This document shows positions 1-4,765 of a stretch of DNA of 6,128 nucleotides, one piece after another. The notes beneath the pieces are model-generated. The model worked only from the letters and a program-made list of their open reading frames with translations. It was not told the origin of the DNA and searched no databases. The stretch is from B1-G15 sp964346135 (GTDB taxonomy: Archaea > Thermoproteota > Bathyarchaeia > Bathyarchaeales > Bathyarchaeaceae). Position 1 is the first letter of the stretch. Every line of letters starts with the position of its first letter. A program made the translations under genes and the position numbers. The DNA is taken from assembly GCA_964346135.1 (NCBI GenBank), contig CAYFTS010000142.1:1-6128 (forward strand). The letters are read 5' to 3'.

Positions 1-302
1 GTATCATAAAATCCGCCTCTTGTCCGTCTATACAATCCACCTCCAATCCCAACGATCACCATTCCAATTATTTGAAAAGGTAACATTAGCCCAGCAAATC
101 CCCAAGGTGAAAAAAACCCGTTGATGAACATTACCAAAACGCCGAGAGTCGCACCGAAAGAAATTCCGAAAATAGTGCCAACGAGGAAGACAATTAAGGA
201 CGTGAACTCAACATTCGGGGGGCGAGGAGTCAACTGAATGGCTACGCATAGGGCGGATAGAACGATAAGTAGTACGAGTTGGCGAGTGGGGAGTGACCGC
301 AT
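1..302 (-). CDS. ECF-type transporter S component (substrate-binding membrane subunit), C-terminal part off the window
   Basis: This reading frame is open from an ATG at 302 to the left edge (100 complete codons) and is truncated only by the window. The visible protein is strongly hydrophobic. A first helix covers about residues 8-24, then a Pro-rich turn (TPRPPNVEF, 25-33), a helix at about 35-59 rich in small residues (GTIFGISFGATLG, 42-54), the loop INGFFSPWGFAG (60-71), and another helix at about 72-90 ending in the basic YRRTR. This Gly/Ala-rich pattern with an NGFFSPWGF-like loop matches S components of energy-coupling-factor vitamin or metal importers, which work with an EcfT membrane protein and EcfA ATPases. 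None of those partners is visible here. The substrate cannot be read from the sequence. The start lies 23 bp after the preceding small gene, so co-transcription is likely. No clear SD precedes the ATG, which leaves the start uncertain. The family call is from recognition of the pattern, not a search. Confidence 0.65.
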   Translation of the reverse strand, partial: MRSLPTRQLVLLIVLSALCVAIQLTPRPPNVEFTSLIVFLVGTIFGISFGATLGVLVMFINGFFSPWGFAGLMLPFQIIGMVIVGIGGGLYRRTRGGFYD

Positions 303-325
303 AGATTGTGGTTGGATAATCCAGC

Positions 326-604
326 CTATAAGCCTTTCGATGTTCCACTTGTATCTACTTGACGCTTCTCCCTCTGCTTTTCTTTAAGACGTAGCTCTAC
401 AAGTTTTTTCACGGCTTCTGCGAACTTTTCATCCTTCTCTAAGCTTAGAAATTCTGTTTTAAATTCGTCGAGGCTCTGAGGAAGTTCCACTGTGATTGTT
501 ATTTCTGGTCGCCCTATGATCTTTTCGAACTCTTTTTTTGTTTCATCATACCTCTCTGTTGGCTCTTTTGCTTTGGCTTCAAGCCATTTCTTCAATTTTG
601 ACAC
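326..604 (-). CDS. small charged cytoplasmic protein of unknown function, translationally coupled to the permease
   Basis: This is a 92-residue protein with no membrane segment or signal peptide and about 40% charged residues. It starts at a GTG (604) preceded by a perfect AGGAGG eight bases upstream, which makes the gene convincing despite its size. The layout is a basic amphipathic N-terminal helix (about 2-30), a short predicted strand ITITVELP (35-42), then two helical stretches (about 43-56 and 58-80) and a polar tail. A strand followed by two helices recalls ribbon-helix-helix DNA-binding proteins, but the spacing and the acidic content make that only a weak possibility. A cytoplasmic accessory or regulator of the neighbouring permease is equally possible. 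The gene begins 4 bp after the permease stop, so translational coupling is likely. I do not recognise the family. Confidence 0.75.
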   Translation of the reverse strand: MSKLKKWLEAKAKEPTERYDETKKEFEKIIGRPEITITVELPQSLDEFKTEFLSLEKDEKFAEAVKKLVELRLKEKQREKRQVDTSGTSKGL

Positions 605-608
605 ACTC

Positions 609-1895
609 TTAACCTCCTATTCCAAATCTTACAATTATGTAAACAGTTGCGAAGGCAAGCTGGATGAAAGTTGTAATGAAACCAACCCTTGTAAACTCGC
701 TAAAGTTCAAGCTAACTCCTTCTTTTTTCATTGCACCAAGAGCCATGATAACAACAGAGCCACTGAACGGTGTAGCAGCTCCTCCGAGGTTCGTACCTAA
801 CGCAAGAGCAGAACCCATTCGCGAGAGCTCAAAGGGACTCAATGCACGCGCCAGAATTATTGGAGTGAAAGTTAAAGCAACTGCCATGTTGCTAACAATC
901 GTGCTTGCAAGCCCACTCGACCAAAGAACAATCAAAGTTGCGATGAATAAGCTCCCGCCTGCCAATTGAAAGAGTTGCGTTGACAAAGTTCCCAGAAACC
1001 CGGTTTTCTCTATGCCCCCAACTACGAAAAGAAAACCCGTTAGAAAGAAAATTGTCTCCCAATCCATACGTTTAAAGATTTCAGCTGGGTCAATTTCACT
1101 TACTGCAAGTGCAAGGATAGCGCAGCCTAACGCAACAGCCTCTGGACCAACACCTATCATGTCAGAAAGAACAAAGAGAACTATCAGAAGGGATAGTATT
1201 ATCGTGGATCTCCAGAATAGTTTCTTGTTTTCGATGCTCTCCCACGGGTTGTATGTTGGTGGCATTCTTTTTTTTCTGAGTCTTGATCTAAAAATATAGT
1301 ATAGAACTAGAATTGTCAGTGCCCACAGAATAATCTCGGCTACTGCTAAGTAGCCGATAAAATCGTTGAAGCTCAGTTGTGTCTGCACGCCGATTATCAT
1401 ATTGCTCACCGAACCGATTAGAGTGCTGGTTCCACCTAAATTTACCATGATAGTTGCTGAAATAAAGAAAGGCACGGGGTCGTAATCCAAGAGTTTGGTT
1501 ATGGTTATCGCTGCAGCGGCAATGAGCAATATGGCTGTGGAGTCGCTTAGAAACATAGAAACTGCTGCAGACATGATACATAATGTAATGAAAAGTACAC
1601 GTGGATTTCCTTTCGCAATTTTTATGGAGTAAAGTGCTCCTAACCGAAACAATCCACCTCTGTCTGCCACTTCCACGACTATCATGATGCCTATGAGGAG
1701 AGTTATGAGGTTTATATTGTTTCCAACAAAGCCAATTGCTTCGTTATATGTGAACACGTTATATTGAAGACCAAACCAAGCTGTTAATAATGCGCCTATA
1801 AGTGCTGCGACAGACATTGGCACCATTTCAGTGGCGGACAAAAGAACTACAAGCGCATAAATAAGAATAAAGACCAGTATCGTCTCGGCCGCCAT
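609..1895 (-). CDS. ArsB/NhaD/SLC13-like permease (ion transporter superfamily)
   Basis: This is a 428-residue, highly hydrophobic protein with about 10-12 membrane segments, the usual length for the ArsB/NhaD/CitMHS group of secondary ion or organic-anion transporters. The inverted-repeat architecture is visible. Repeat one has FLSDSTAILL (115-124) and NLGGTSTLIGSVSNMI (152-167), and repeat two has STIVSNMAVALTFTPI (331-346) and LGTNLGGAATPFSGSV (366-381). These are the paired helix-hairpin and Asn/Gly-rich motifs that form the transport site in this superfamily. A DWETIFFLTGFLFVVGGIEKTG-type segment (278-299) at the head of the second half is typical of NhaD/ArsB-like proteins. A basic cytoplasmic loop (RSRLRKKR, 203-210) separates the halves. 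The first-repeat motif reads SDST where arsenite/Na+ members tend to have DNVTT, so substrate cannot be assigned; arsenite, Na+/H+ exchange and dicarboxylates are all open. The ATG at 1895 lies 5 bp after the upstream gene, with only a weak SD (GGGTAA, overlapping that gene's stop). Confidence 0.9.
   Translation of the reverse strand: MAAETILVFILIYALVVLLSATEMVPMSVAALIGALLTAWFGLQYNVFTYNEAIGFVGNNINLITLLIGIMIVVEVADRGGLFRLGALYSIKIAKGNPRVLFITLCIMSAAVSMFLSDSTAILLIAAAAITITKLLDYDPVPFFISATIMVNLGGTSTLIGSVSNMIIGVQTQLSFNDFIGYLAVAEIILWALTILVLYYIFRSRLRKKRMPPTYNPWESIENKKLFWRSTIILSLLIVLFVLSDMIGVGPEAVALGCAILALAVSEIDPAEIFKRMDWETIFFLTGFLFVVGGIEKTGFLGTLSTQLFQLAGGSLFIATLIVLWSSGLASTIVSNMAVALTFTPIILARALSPFELSRMGSALALGTNLGGAATPFSGSVVIMALGAMKKEGVSLNFSEFTRVGFITTFIQLAFATVYIIVRFGIGG
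613..618 (-). promoter_or_regulatory. Shine-Dalgarno site embedded in the end of the permease gene
   Basis: AGGAGG on the minus strand, eight bases before the GTG at 604. It overlaps the last Gly-Gly codons of the permease (GGA GGT TAA), so ribosomes finishing the permease are placed directly on the start of the small gene. It decides the GTG start. Confidence 0.8.
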
Positions 1896-1900
1896 ATCGC

Positions 1901-2446
1901 TTACCCTTTGTTCTTCCTGTTTCGTGTAGCCAGTTTGACAAGCCGGTCCGACAATACTTCTGCCTTCTCTTCCACTGTCCGGTAGAGAATACGTCCAACA
2001 TCATATATGAGTACGACGATTAATCCGAGAGCTACTAAGCTTGCCGCACCTGCAAGCATGTTTCCGATTTCAGATATAGAATATAAAAAGGGAATAAGAG
2101 CTGAAGCTAAAAGGATGGTTAAGATAATATAGATTGCGTCTCTACCTACCCTTTTTAAAGAACGGTCTTCTTTTGCGCCAAGTCGCCTCAAAAAAATGTC
2201 TGTTAAAACATCTGCAAGAGATAGAGCGTCTGCAAGTGCACGTATCACGAAAATAACTGTAACTAGCATAAAGAAAACCCAAAGAAGGAAGCTACCACTG
2301 ACATCAATACCGGGTACAGTCGTGTCTCCAACTAGAGGAGGCACCACTATGCTTATGCCCCAAAAAATGGCTGCCATTGTTACACTCATAATGAGTCGCG
2401 GAAACTTTTTCATTTCTTCGCGGATTTTTCTCCTAGTCGTTTGCAT
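1901..2446 (-). CDS. four-helix membrane protein of unknown function, first gene of the transport cluster
   Basis: This is a protein of about 181 residues that I do not recognise. Its N terminus is basic (TTRRKIREEMKKFPR), followed by a hydrophobic segment at about 18-40. A short, probably external loop (GDTTVPGIDVSG, 41-52) comes next, then a second segment at about 53-75, a charged cytoplasmic loop (LRRLGAKEDRSLKR, about 87-100), a third segment at 104-124, a fourth at about 128-153, and a basic amphipathic tail that reads like a cytoplasmic helix. Both termini are probably cytoplasmic. Residue numbers count from a GTG at 2449. That GTG is directly followed by the ATG at 2446, which I prefer because it is the stronger codon. 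Neither has a clear SD, which fits a short-leader first gene of an operon. Its stop is 5 bp before the permease start, suggesting an accessory membrane partner of the permease. Function is unknown. Confidence 0.8.
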   Translation of the reverse strand: MQTTRRKIREEMKKFPRLIMSVTMAAIFWGISIVVPPLVGDTTVPGIDVSGSFLLWVFFMLVTVIFVIRALADALSLADVLTDIFLRRLGAKEDRSLKRVGRDAIYIILTILLASALIPFLYSISEIGNMLAGAASLVALGLIVVLIYDVGRILYRTVEEKAEVLSDRLVKLATRNRKNKG

Positions 2447-2482
2447 CACGCATCCAGTAGTGGCGATTCTTTGTCTATTTTG

Positions 2483-2494
2483 TTAAGCGCTTAA
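2483..2494. repeat. perfect 12-bp palindrome at the promoter, possible operator
   Basis: TTAAGCGCTTAA is its own reverse complement. It overlaps the downstream edge of the candidate TATA box and sits between it and the predicted transcription start. That is a common place for archaeal repressors to block polymerase or TFB. The flanking bases do not extend the symmetry. The operator role is inference. Confidence 0.4.
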
Positions 2495-2500
2495 TTTAAA
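2491..2500 (-). promoter_or_regulatory. candidate TATA box of the transport cluster
   Basis: The minus strand reads TTTAAATTAA here, close to the archaeal TATA consensus. Transcription would begin about 25 bp downstream, near 2470, giving a leader of about 24 nt before the ATG at 2446. A second AT-rich stretch, AATAAATATAC around 2526-2536, is an alternative TATA box with a longer leader. Confidence 0.4.
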
Positions 2501-2582
2501 GAATACTGCGTAGAATTAAGAATCTTGTATATTTATTTTCAATAAATGAACGGAAAACCGTGAACAGAATTGTGAGAGTTTC

Positions 2583-2596
2583 AAAAAACCAAAAAA
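2583..2596 (-). terminator. double oligo-T terminator of the tRNA gene
   Basis: Immediately after the encoded CCA the minus strand reads TTTTTTGGTTTTTT, two runs of six T separated by GG. Archaeal polymerase terminates on such T tracts without needing a hairpin. This separates the tRNA from the co-oriented transport cluster. Confidence 0.7.
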
Positions 2597-2635
2597 TGGT
2601 CGGGCGGGCAGGATTTGAACTTGCGACACTCCGGT

Positions 2636-2681
2636 TTCTGTACGCTTGATAGGCTGGGTGACACCCACCATTGGCAGGCGT
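2636..2681 (-). other. tRNA intron 2 (46 nt, canonical position 37/38)
   Basis: The BHB motif here has the central helix CUGU/ACAG, made from anticodon-loop bases 32-35 and the intron end. The 5' bulge is A-G|A and the 3' bulge A-A|A. The anticodon stem UCCGG/CCGGA forms the outer helix and CGC/GCG the inner one, with an inner hairpin built on GGGU-GUC-ACCC. The outer helix needs G31, which reaches the stem only after intron 1 is removed, so intron 1 may have to be spliced first. Confidence 0.87.
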
Positions 2682-2688
2682 CTACAGC

Positions 2689-2719
2689 ATCTCCGTCAGC
2701 TATACTGTACTAGCCGACT
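2689..2719 (-). other. tRNA intron 1 (31 nt, noncanonical position 30/31)
   Basis: Inferred cuts after G30 and before G31 give a relaxed BHB motif. The central 4-bp helix is CUUC/GGAG (one G-U). The 5' bulge is C-G|A and the 3' bulge A-U|G. The inner helix is 8 bp, GUCGGCUA with UAGCUGAC (one G-U), closed by GUACAGUA. Removing exactly this segment restores a fully paired anticodon stem UCCGG/CCGGA, which is independent support. The splicing endonuclease would need to accept a weak outer helix (only C-G and U-A pairs next to the 3' bulge). Confidence 0.8.
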
Positions 2720-2770
2720 CGGAAGCTCTACCAAGCTGAGCTACCGCCCGACTAGAATTTCCAGAACAAA

Positions 2771-2785
2771 CTTTTAGATATATGT
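2771..2785 (-). promoter_or_regulatory. candidate TATA box of the tRNA-Tyr gene
   Basis: The minus strand reads ACATATATCTAAAAG, centred about 29 bp upstream of the mature tRNA 5' end, the expected distance for an archaeal tRNA promoter with a very short 5' leader. Confidence 0.5.
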
Positions 2786-3270
2786 GTTTCGTATCTGAAG
2801 TTCAGTATGCCGTTTTGTTTACTTCCTTTTTCAGAAGATTTTCGCCACCGTCAGTATATTCTCCAGTGACGCATGGTGTGGAAGGCTATTCTGAGGAGTC
2901 TTGAGTTGTTCGGTTTATGTGTCAAACGTTTCCTTGAATCACAGAAGTTAGATGTTATCGGCACTCTTCTTGTTGAAAATATTCTTTCAGATTTTCGGGG
3001 CAGCGACATAATTTTTTCAATTAGATGTGGAGATACTGAGTACACTCCAGATTTGCCTCTCTTTTTCTGCGCGTTAATGATTCTGCAATCATTCTTTTAG
3101 TCAAAGTTTATCTATTTCGATTGAAGGGTTTCTCAAATACTCATGCCAGTTTCTTTAATTGTTTGGAAAACTACACTTAGTTTCTTACTTGTCCCACCGA
3201 TTAACTAGTATATTTGCGCGCGCAGATTTTTCGTTGTTTGGCAAGTTCGAGATGCCTTTTAAGTTTTTGT
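2786..3270. other. intergenic region of about 485 bp without a supported gene
   Basis: This lies between the methyltransferase stop and the tRNA promoter. Two short open frames exist. One, at 2873-3100 on the plus strand, has 75 codons, an ATG with no SD and a stop codon one codon upstream. The other, at 3045-2851 on the minus strand, has 64 codons, a GTG start and an Arg/Ser/His-rich product with only a poorly spaced GAGAGG upstream. They overlap each other antisense, so at most one is real. Other marks are a small inverted repeat CTGAAGTTCAG (2795-2805) and an alternating GC palindrome TGCGCGCGCA (3215-3224). I saw no tRNA, CRISPR repeat or clear C/D-box motif pair, and no oligo-T terminator after the methyltransferase on the minus strand. 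Confidence 0.5.
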
Positions 3271-4053
3271 TCACTTTCTCTGAGGGTGTGCTTTAATTAC
3301 CAGCATTCCCTTCATTTTAGATTTCTCTTCGGTCAAAAAAGACTCAGATATTTCAAAGCCGGTGTCATTGAGAAGAGCCTCCAACTGATCTTTGGTGCGG
3401 TTGGTAAAGTGGAACGGTTCGCCAAGTATATGAGAAAAGAGCATGTCTGTCAGTTTCTGTAACGGCTTTGAGAAAAGAGCACGGCCTCCCCACTTGTATG
3501 ACCACGCAAAATCCATGAGCAAGAGGCATCCGTTTCTCTTGAGTTTGTCGTAAATTCCGCGTAGAACCTTTTTCGCGTTCTCATCATTGTAGAAGGAGAG
3601 GGTGACCATCATGATCGCGACATCAAAAGGTTCATTTTTGAACTTCAAGTAGCTGTTTGTAATGCTGTCACAAATTAGTTCCACATCAAGATCACGCAAA
3701 TTCTTTGAGGCATACGTAATCATTTCACTGCTTACATCAATGCCGCTTACCCTGAATTTAATATTTGGATGTTTTTCAGGTAGCGATGAGATGGTTTTAT
3801 GGATGAAACCGCCAACTCCACATCCAACATCTAACATAAAGAAGGCATCGTTGGGGTGTTGTTCCAAGATTTTTTCAATTTCCTGCATCATAGCTGGTAC
3901 ACGGCGCTCGACATCTGGTTTGAGCTTTTTTATATATTCTCCCACGAGCCAAGAAGTCTCGCCGTGTGGAGTATCGTAATATGCCCAGTTCCAGTGTTCA
4001 GCTACGTTGTCGTGTATTTTGCCGCAGTTTTCAATTTCATCTTCTAAACTCAA
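3271..4053 (-). CDS. class I SAM-dependent methyltransferase, last gene of the KaiC-like operon
   Basis: This 260-residue protein has a Rossmann-type methyltransferase core. Motif I is LDVGCGVGG (74-82), the glycine-rich SAM loop. Motif II is GIDVSSEMI (104-112), with D106 placed to bind the ribose hydroxyls. The acidic/polar CDS (128-130) lies near the adenine site, and the post-motif strand is FDVAIMMVTLSF (143-154). KRNGCLLLMDF (172-182) and TGFEISESFL (231-240) match the later core strands. An N-terminal segment of about 70 residues with aromatic and His residues (HWNWAYYDTPHGETSW, 20-35) and an inserted helical region at about 184-220 probably form the substrate cap. No cap motif identifies the substrate, so small molecule, protein and lipid all remain possible. 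The start is a TTG 11 bp after the preceding gene, chosen because a near-perfect AGGAGGTGA lies just upstream and the nearby ATG is out of frame. Position in the cluster links it to the KaiC-like proteins, perhaps as output enzyme or modifier (inference). Confidence 0.9.
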   Translation of the reverse strand: MSLEDEIENCGKIHDNVAEHWNWAYYDTPHGETSWLVGEYIKKLKPDVERRVPAMMQEIEKILEQHPNDAFFMLDVGCGVGGFIHKTISSLPEKHPNIKFRVSGIDVSSEMITYASKNLRDLDVELICDSITNSYLKFKNEPFDVAIMMVTLSFYNDENAKKVLRGIYDKLKRNGCLLLMDFAWSYKWGGRALFSKPLQKLTDMLFSHILGEPFHFTNRTKDQLEALLNDTGFEISESFLTEEKSKMKGMLVIKAHPQRK

Positions 4054-4057
4054 TTTT

Positions 4058-4066
4058 TCACCTCCT
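4058..4066 (-). promoter_or_regulatory. Shine-Dalgarno site deciding the TTG start of the methyltransferase
   Basis: AGGAGGTGA on the minus strand lies four bases before the TTG at 4053 (about seven from the AGGAGG core). Its first two bases are the last two of the TAG stop of the upstream gene. Confidence 0.8.
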
Positions 4067-4751
4067 ATATGAACTCAACAGCGATTTCGATTCCATTATG
4101 AGTTGATCTGTATGGAACCCAACCTGCAGTTGACATCTTTGTTGCTTTGATATAGGGAATACCATCTATGTTCTTCATTACTATGCAAAAATCGACAATT
4201 GATTCTGCAGCTTCTAAGTCTTTTAAGTCAGCTATATTGATACTAATGACTTTTATGAGCTTTCTGAGCCAAGAACTTCCTTTTGTGATGAAATCTTTCC
4301 ATTTCGGATCTTCATGAAGCATATCGTAGATTGCACTTACATTATTGGTGACGAATAATACTTTCTTCCCTGTTATCACATGTAGCGTTACATCCCTCAT
4401 CATTCTTGTCGTGAATTTATCAAACACTTTGATCAATTCTGCTGATTCTTGCAGTCTCCGAGTGAGTTCGGTTTCGAGAGGAGTAAAAAATCGTAAAAGA
4501 CGTTTTTTCTCGTAGTGCGCTGCGTTGATATTCAATTCCTTCATTAGAAGTCTTACTCGTTCAGGCGATTCTTTAAAGCACATGTAATAAACTATGAAAC
4601 CTCGTCTCAGAGCGTTTGCAACAATTTGATGGCAAAGTGTTTCTCTGTCGAAAAGGTCACTAGCAATCGTGAATGCCGATCCCCAGCGAATTCCGCCGCC
4701 TAGCATTTCATCGAGACCGTTTATCCCAGTTTCAAATACGCGTTTACCCAA
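4065..4751 (-). CDS. degenerate KaiC/RAD55-like RecA-fold protein lacking Walker motifs (probable pseudo-ATPase)
   Basis: This 228-residue protein has the KaiC N-terminal signature TGINGLDEMLGGGIRWGS (8-25), followed by a strand (AFTIA) exactly where the P-loop should be. The loop reads SDLFDRET (31-38): both glycines are gone and the catalytic Lys position holds Glu; only the final Thr remains. The helix HQIVANALRRG and strand FIVYYMCFKESPERVR (52-67) correspond to the segment that usually carries SxEE, here only partly acidic. The Walker B strand reads VLFVTNNV (131-138) with the Asp missing. The fold looks intact but ATP binding is unlikely. The C-terminal half (VISINIADLKDLEAAESIVDFCIVMKN, 168-194) still resembles the KaiC sensor and core strands. 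The start is a TTG with AGGAGG eight bases upstream, 12 bp after the active paralogue. A regulatory or structural subunit in a mixed KaiC-like ring is the most economical idea (inference). Confidence 0.85.
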   Translation of the reverse strand: MGKRVFETGINGLDEMLGGGIRWGSAFTIASDLFDRETLCHQIVANALRRGFIVYYMCFKESPERVRLLMKELNINAAHYEKKRLLRFFTPLETELTRRLQESAELIKVFDKFTTRMMRDVTLHVITGKKVLFVTNNVSAIYDMLHEDPKWKDFITKGSSWLRKLIKVISINIADLKDLEAAESIVDFCIVMKNIDGIPYIKATKMSTAGWVPYRSTHNGIEIAVEFI

Positions 4752-4759
4752 CTATGTTT

Positions 4760-4765
4760 CCTCCT
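4760..4765 (-). promoter_or_regulatory. Shine-Dalgarno site deciding the TTG start of the degenerate KaiC-like gene
   Basis: AGGAGG on the minus strand, eight bases before the TTG at 4751. It overlaps the TAG stop of the upstream gene, as at the next junction. Confidence 0.75.

Larger units (their letters stand above)
2597..2750 (-). tRNA. tRNA-Tyr (anticodon GUA) with two introns and encoded CCA
   Basis: The spliced tRNA is 74 nt plus CCA. Its acceptor stem CGGGCGG/CCGCCCG has 7 of 7 pairs. It has U8-A9, a D arm GCUC/GAGC with the GG pair in a 9-nt loop, and an anticodon stem UCCGG/CCGGA around the loop CUGUAGA. The variable loop is GUGUC. The T arm is GCAAG-UUCAAAU-CCUGC with one A-C mismatch at 52-62. 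A73 and CCA (2599-2597) follow. C1-G72, A73 and GUA are the archaeal/eukaryotic tyrosine identity set. Exon 1 is 2750-2720, exon 2 only 2688-2682 (GCUGUAG), and exon 3 runs from 2635 to the end. Without removing both introns the anticodon stem cannot form, and a naive fold would read CGG. G15-C48 also fits the Levitt pair. An upstream TATA-like box and a downstream oligo-T tract frame it as a single-gene unit. Confidence 0.93.

Noticed and set aside
1288..1581. Second minus-strand frame of 97 codons inside the permease
   Set aside because: It lies wholly within the permease gene in another frame; the His/Cys/Arg-rich product has no membrane character.
2196..2486. Plus-strand open frame of 96 codons opposite the four-helix membrane protein
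   Set aside because: Low-complexity Thr/Lys/Ser-rich translation, antisense to a well-formed membrane protein and running into its promoter; a shadow frame.
2550..2561. Short inverted repeat ACGG-AAAA-CCGT downstream of the tRNA
   Set aside because: A 4-bp stem is too short to stand out from chance, and the oligo-T tracts already account for termination.
2710..2725. Reading the tRNA anticodon as CGG (proline) directly after the first anticodon-stem bases
   Set aside because: That loop has no U33-flanked seven-base closure, and the 3' stem CCGGA is about 80 nt away. The GUA loop CUGUAGA with two introns removed gives perfect stems and the tyrosine identity bases C1-G72 and A73.
2851..3045. 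Minus-strand 64-codon frame in the intergenic region
   Set aside because: The product is Arg/Ser/His-rich with no recognisable fold, the start is a GTG with a poorly spaced purine run, and it overlaps another open frame antisense.
3215..3235. GC palindrome followed by a T run as an intrinsic terminator on the plus strand
   Set aside because: The self-complementary core leaves no hairpin loop, other bases intervene before the T run, and no plus-strand gene is supported upstream.
3662..3979. Plus-strand open frame of 105 codons opposite the methyltransferase
   Set aside because: Antisense to the SAM-binding motifs of a convincing enzyme, with Ser/Pro-rich composition and no SD.
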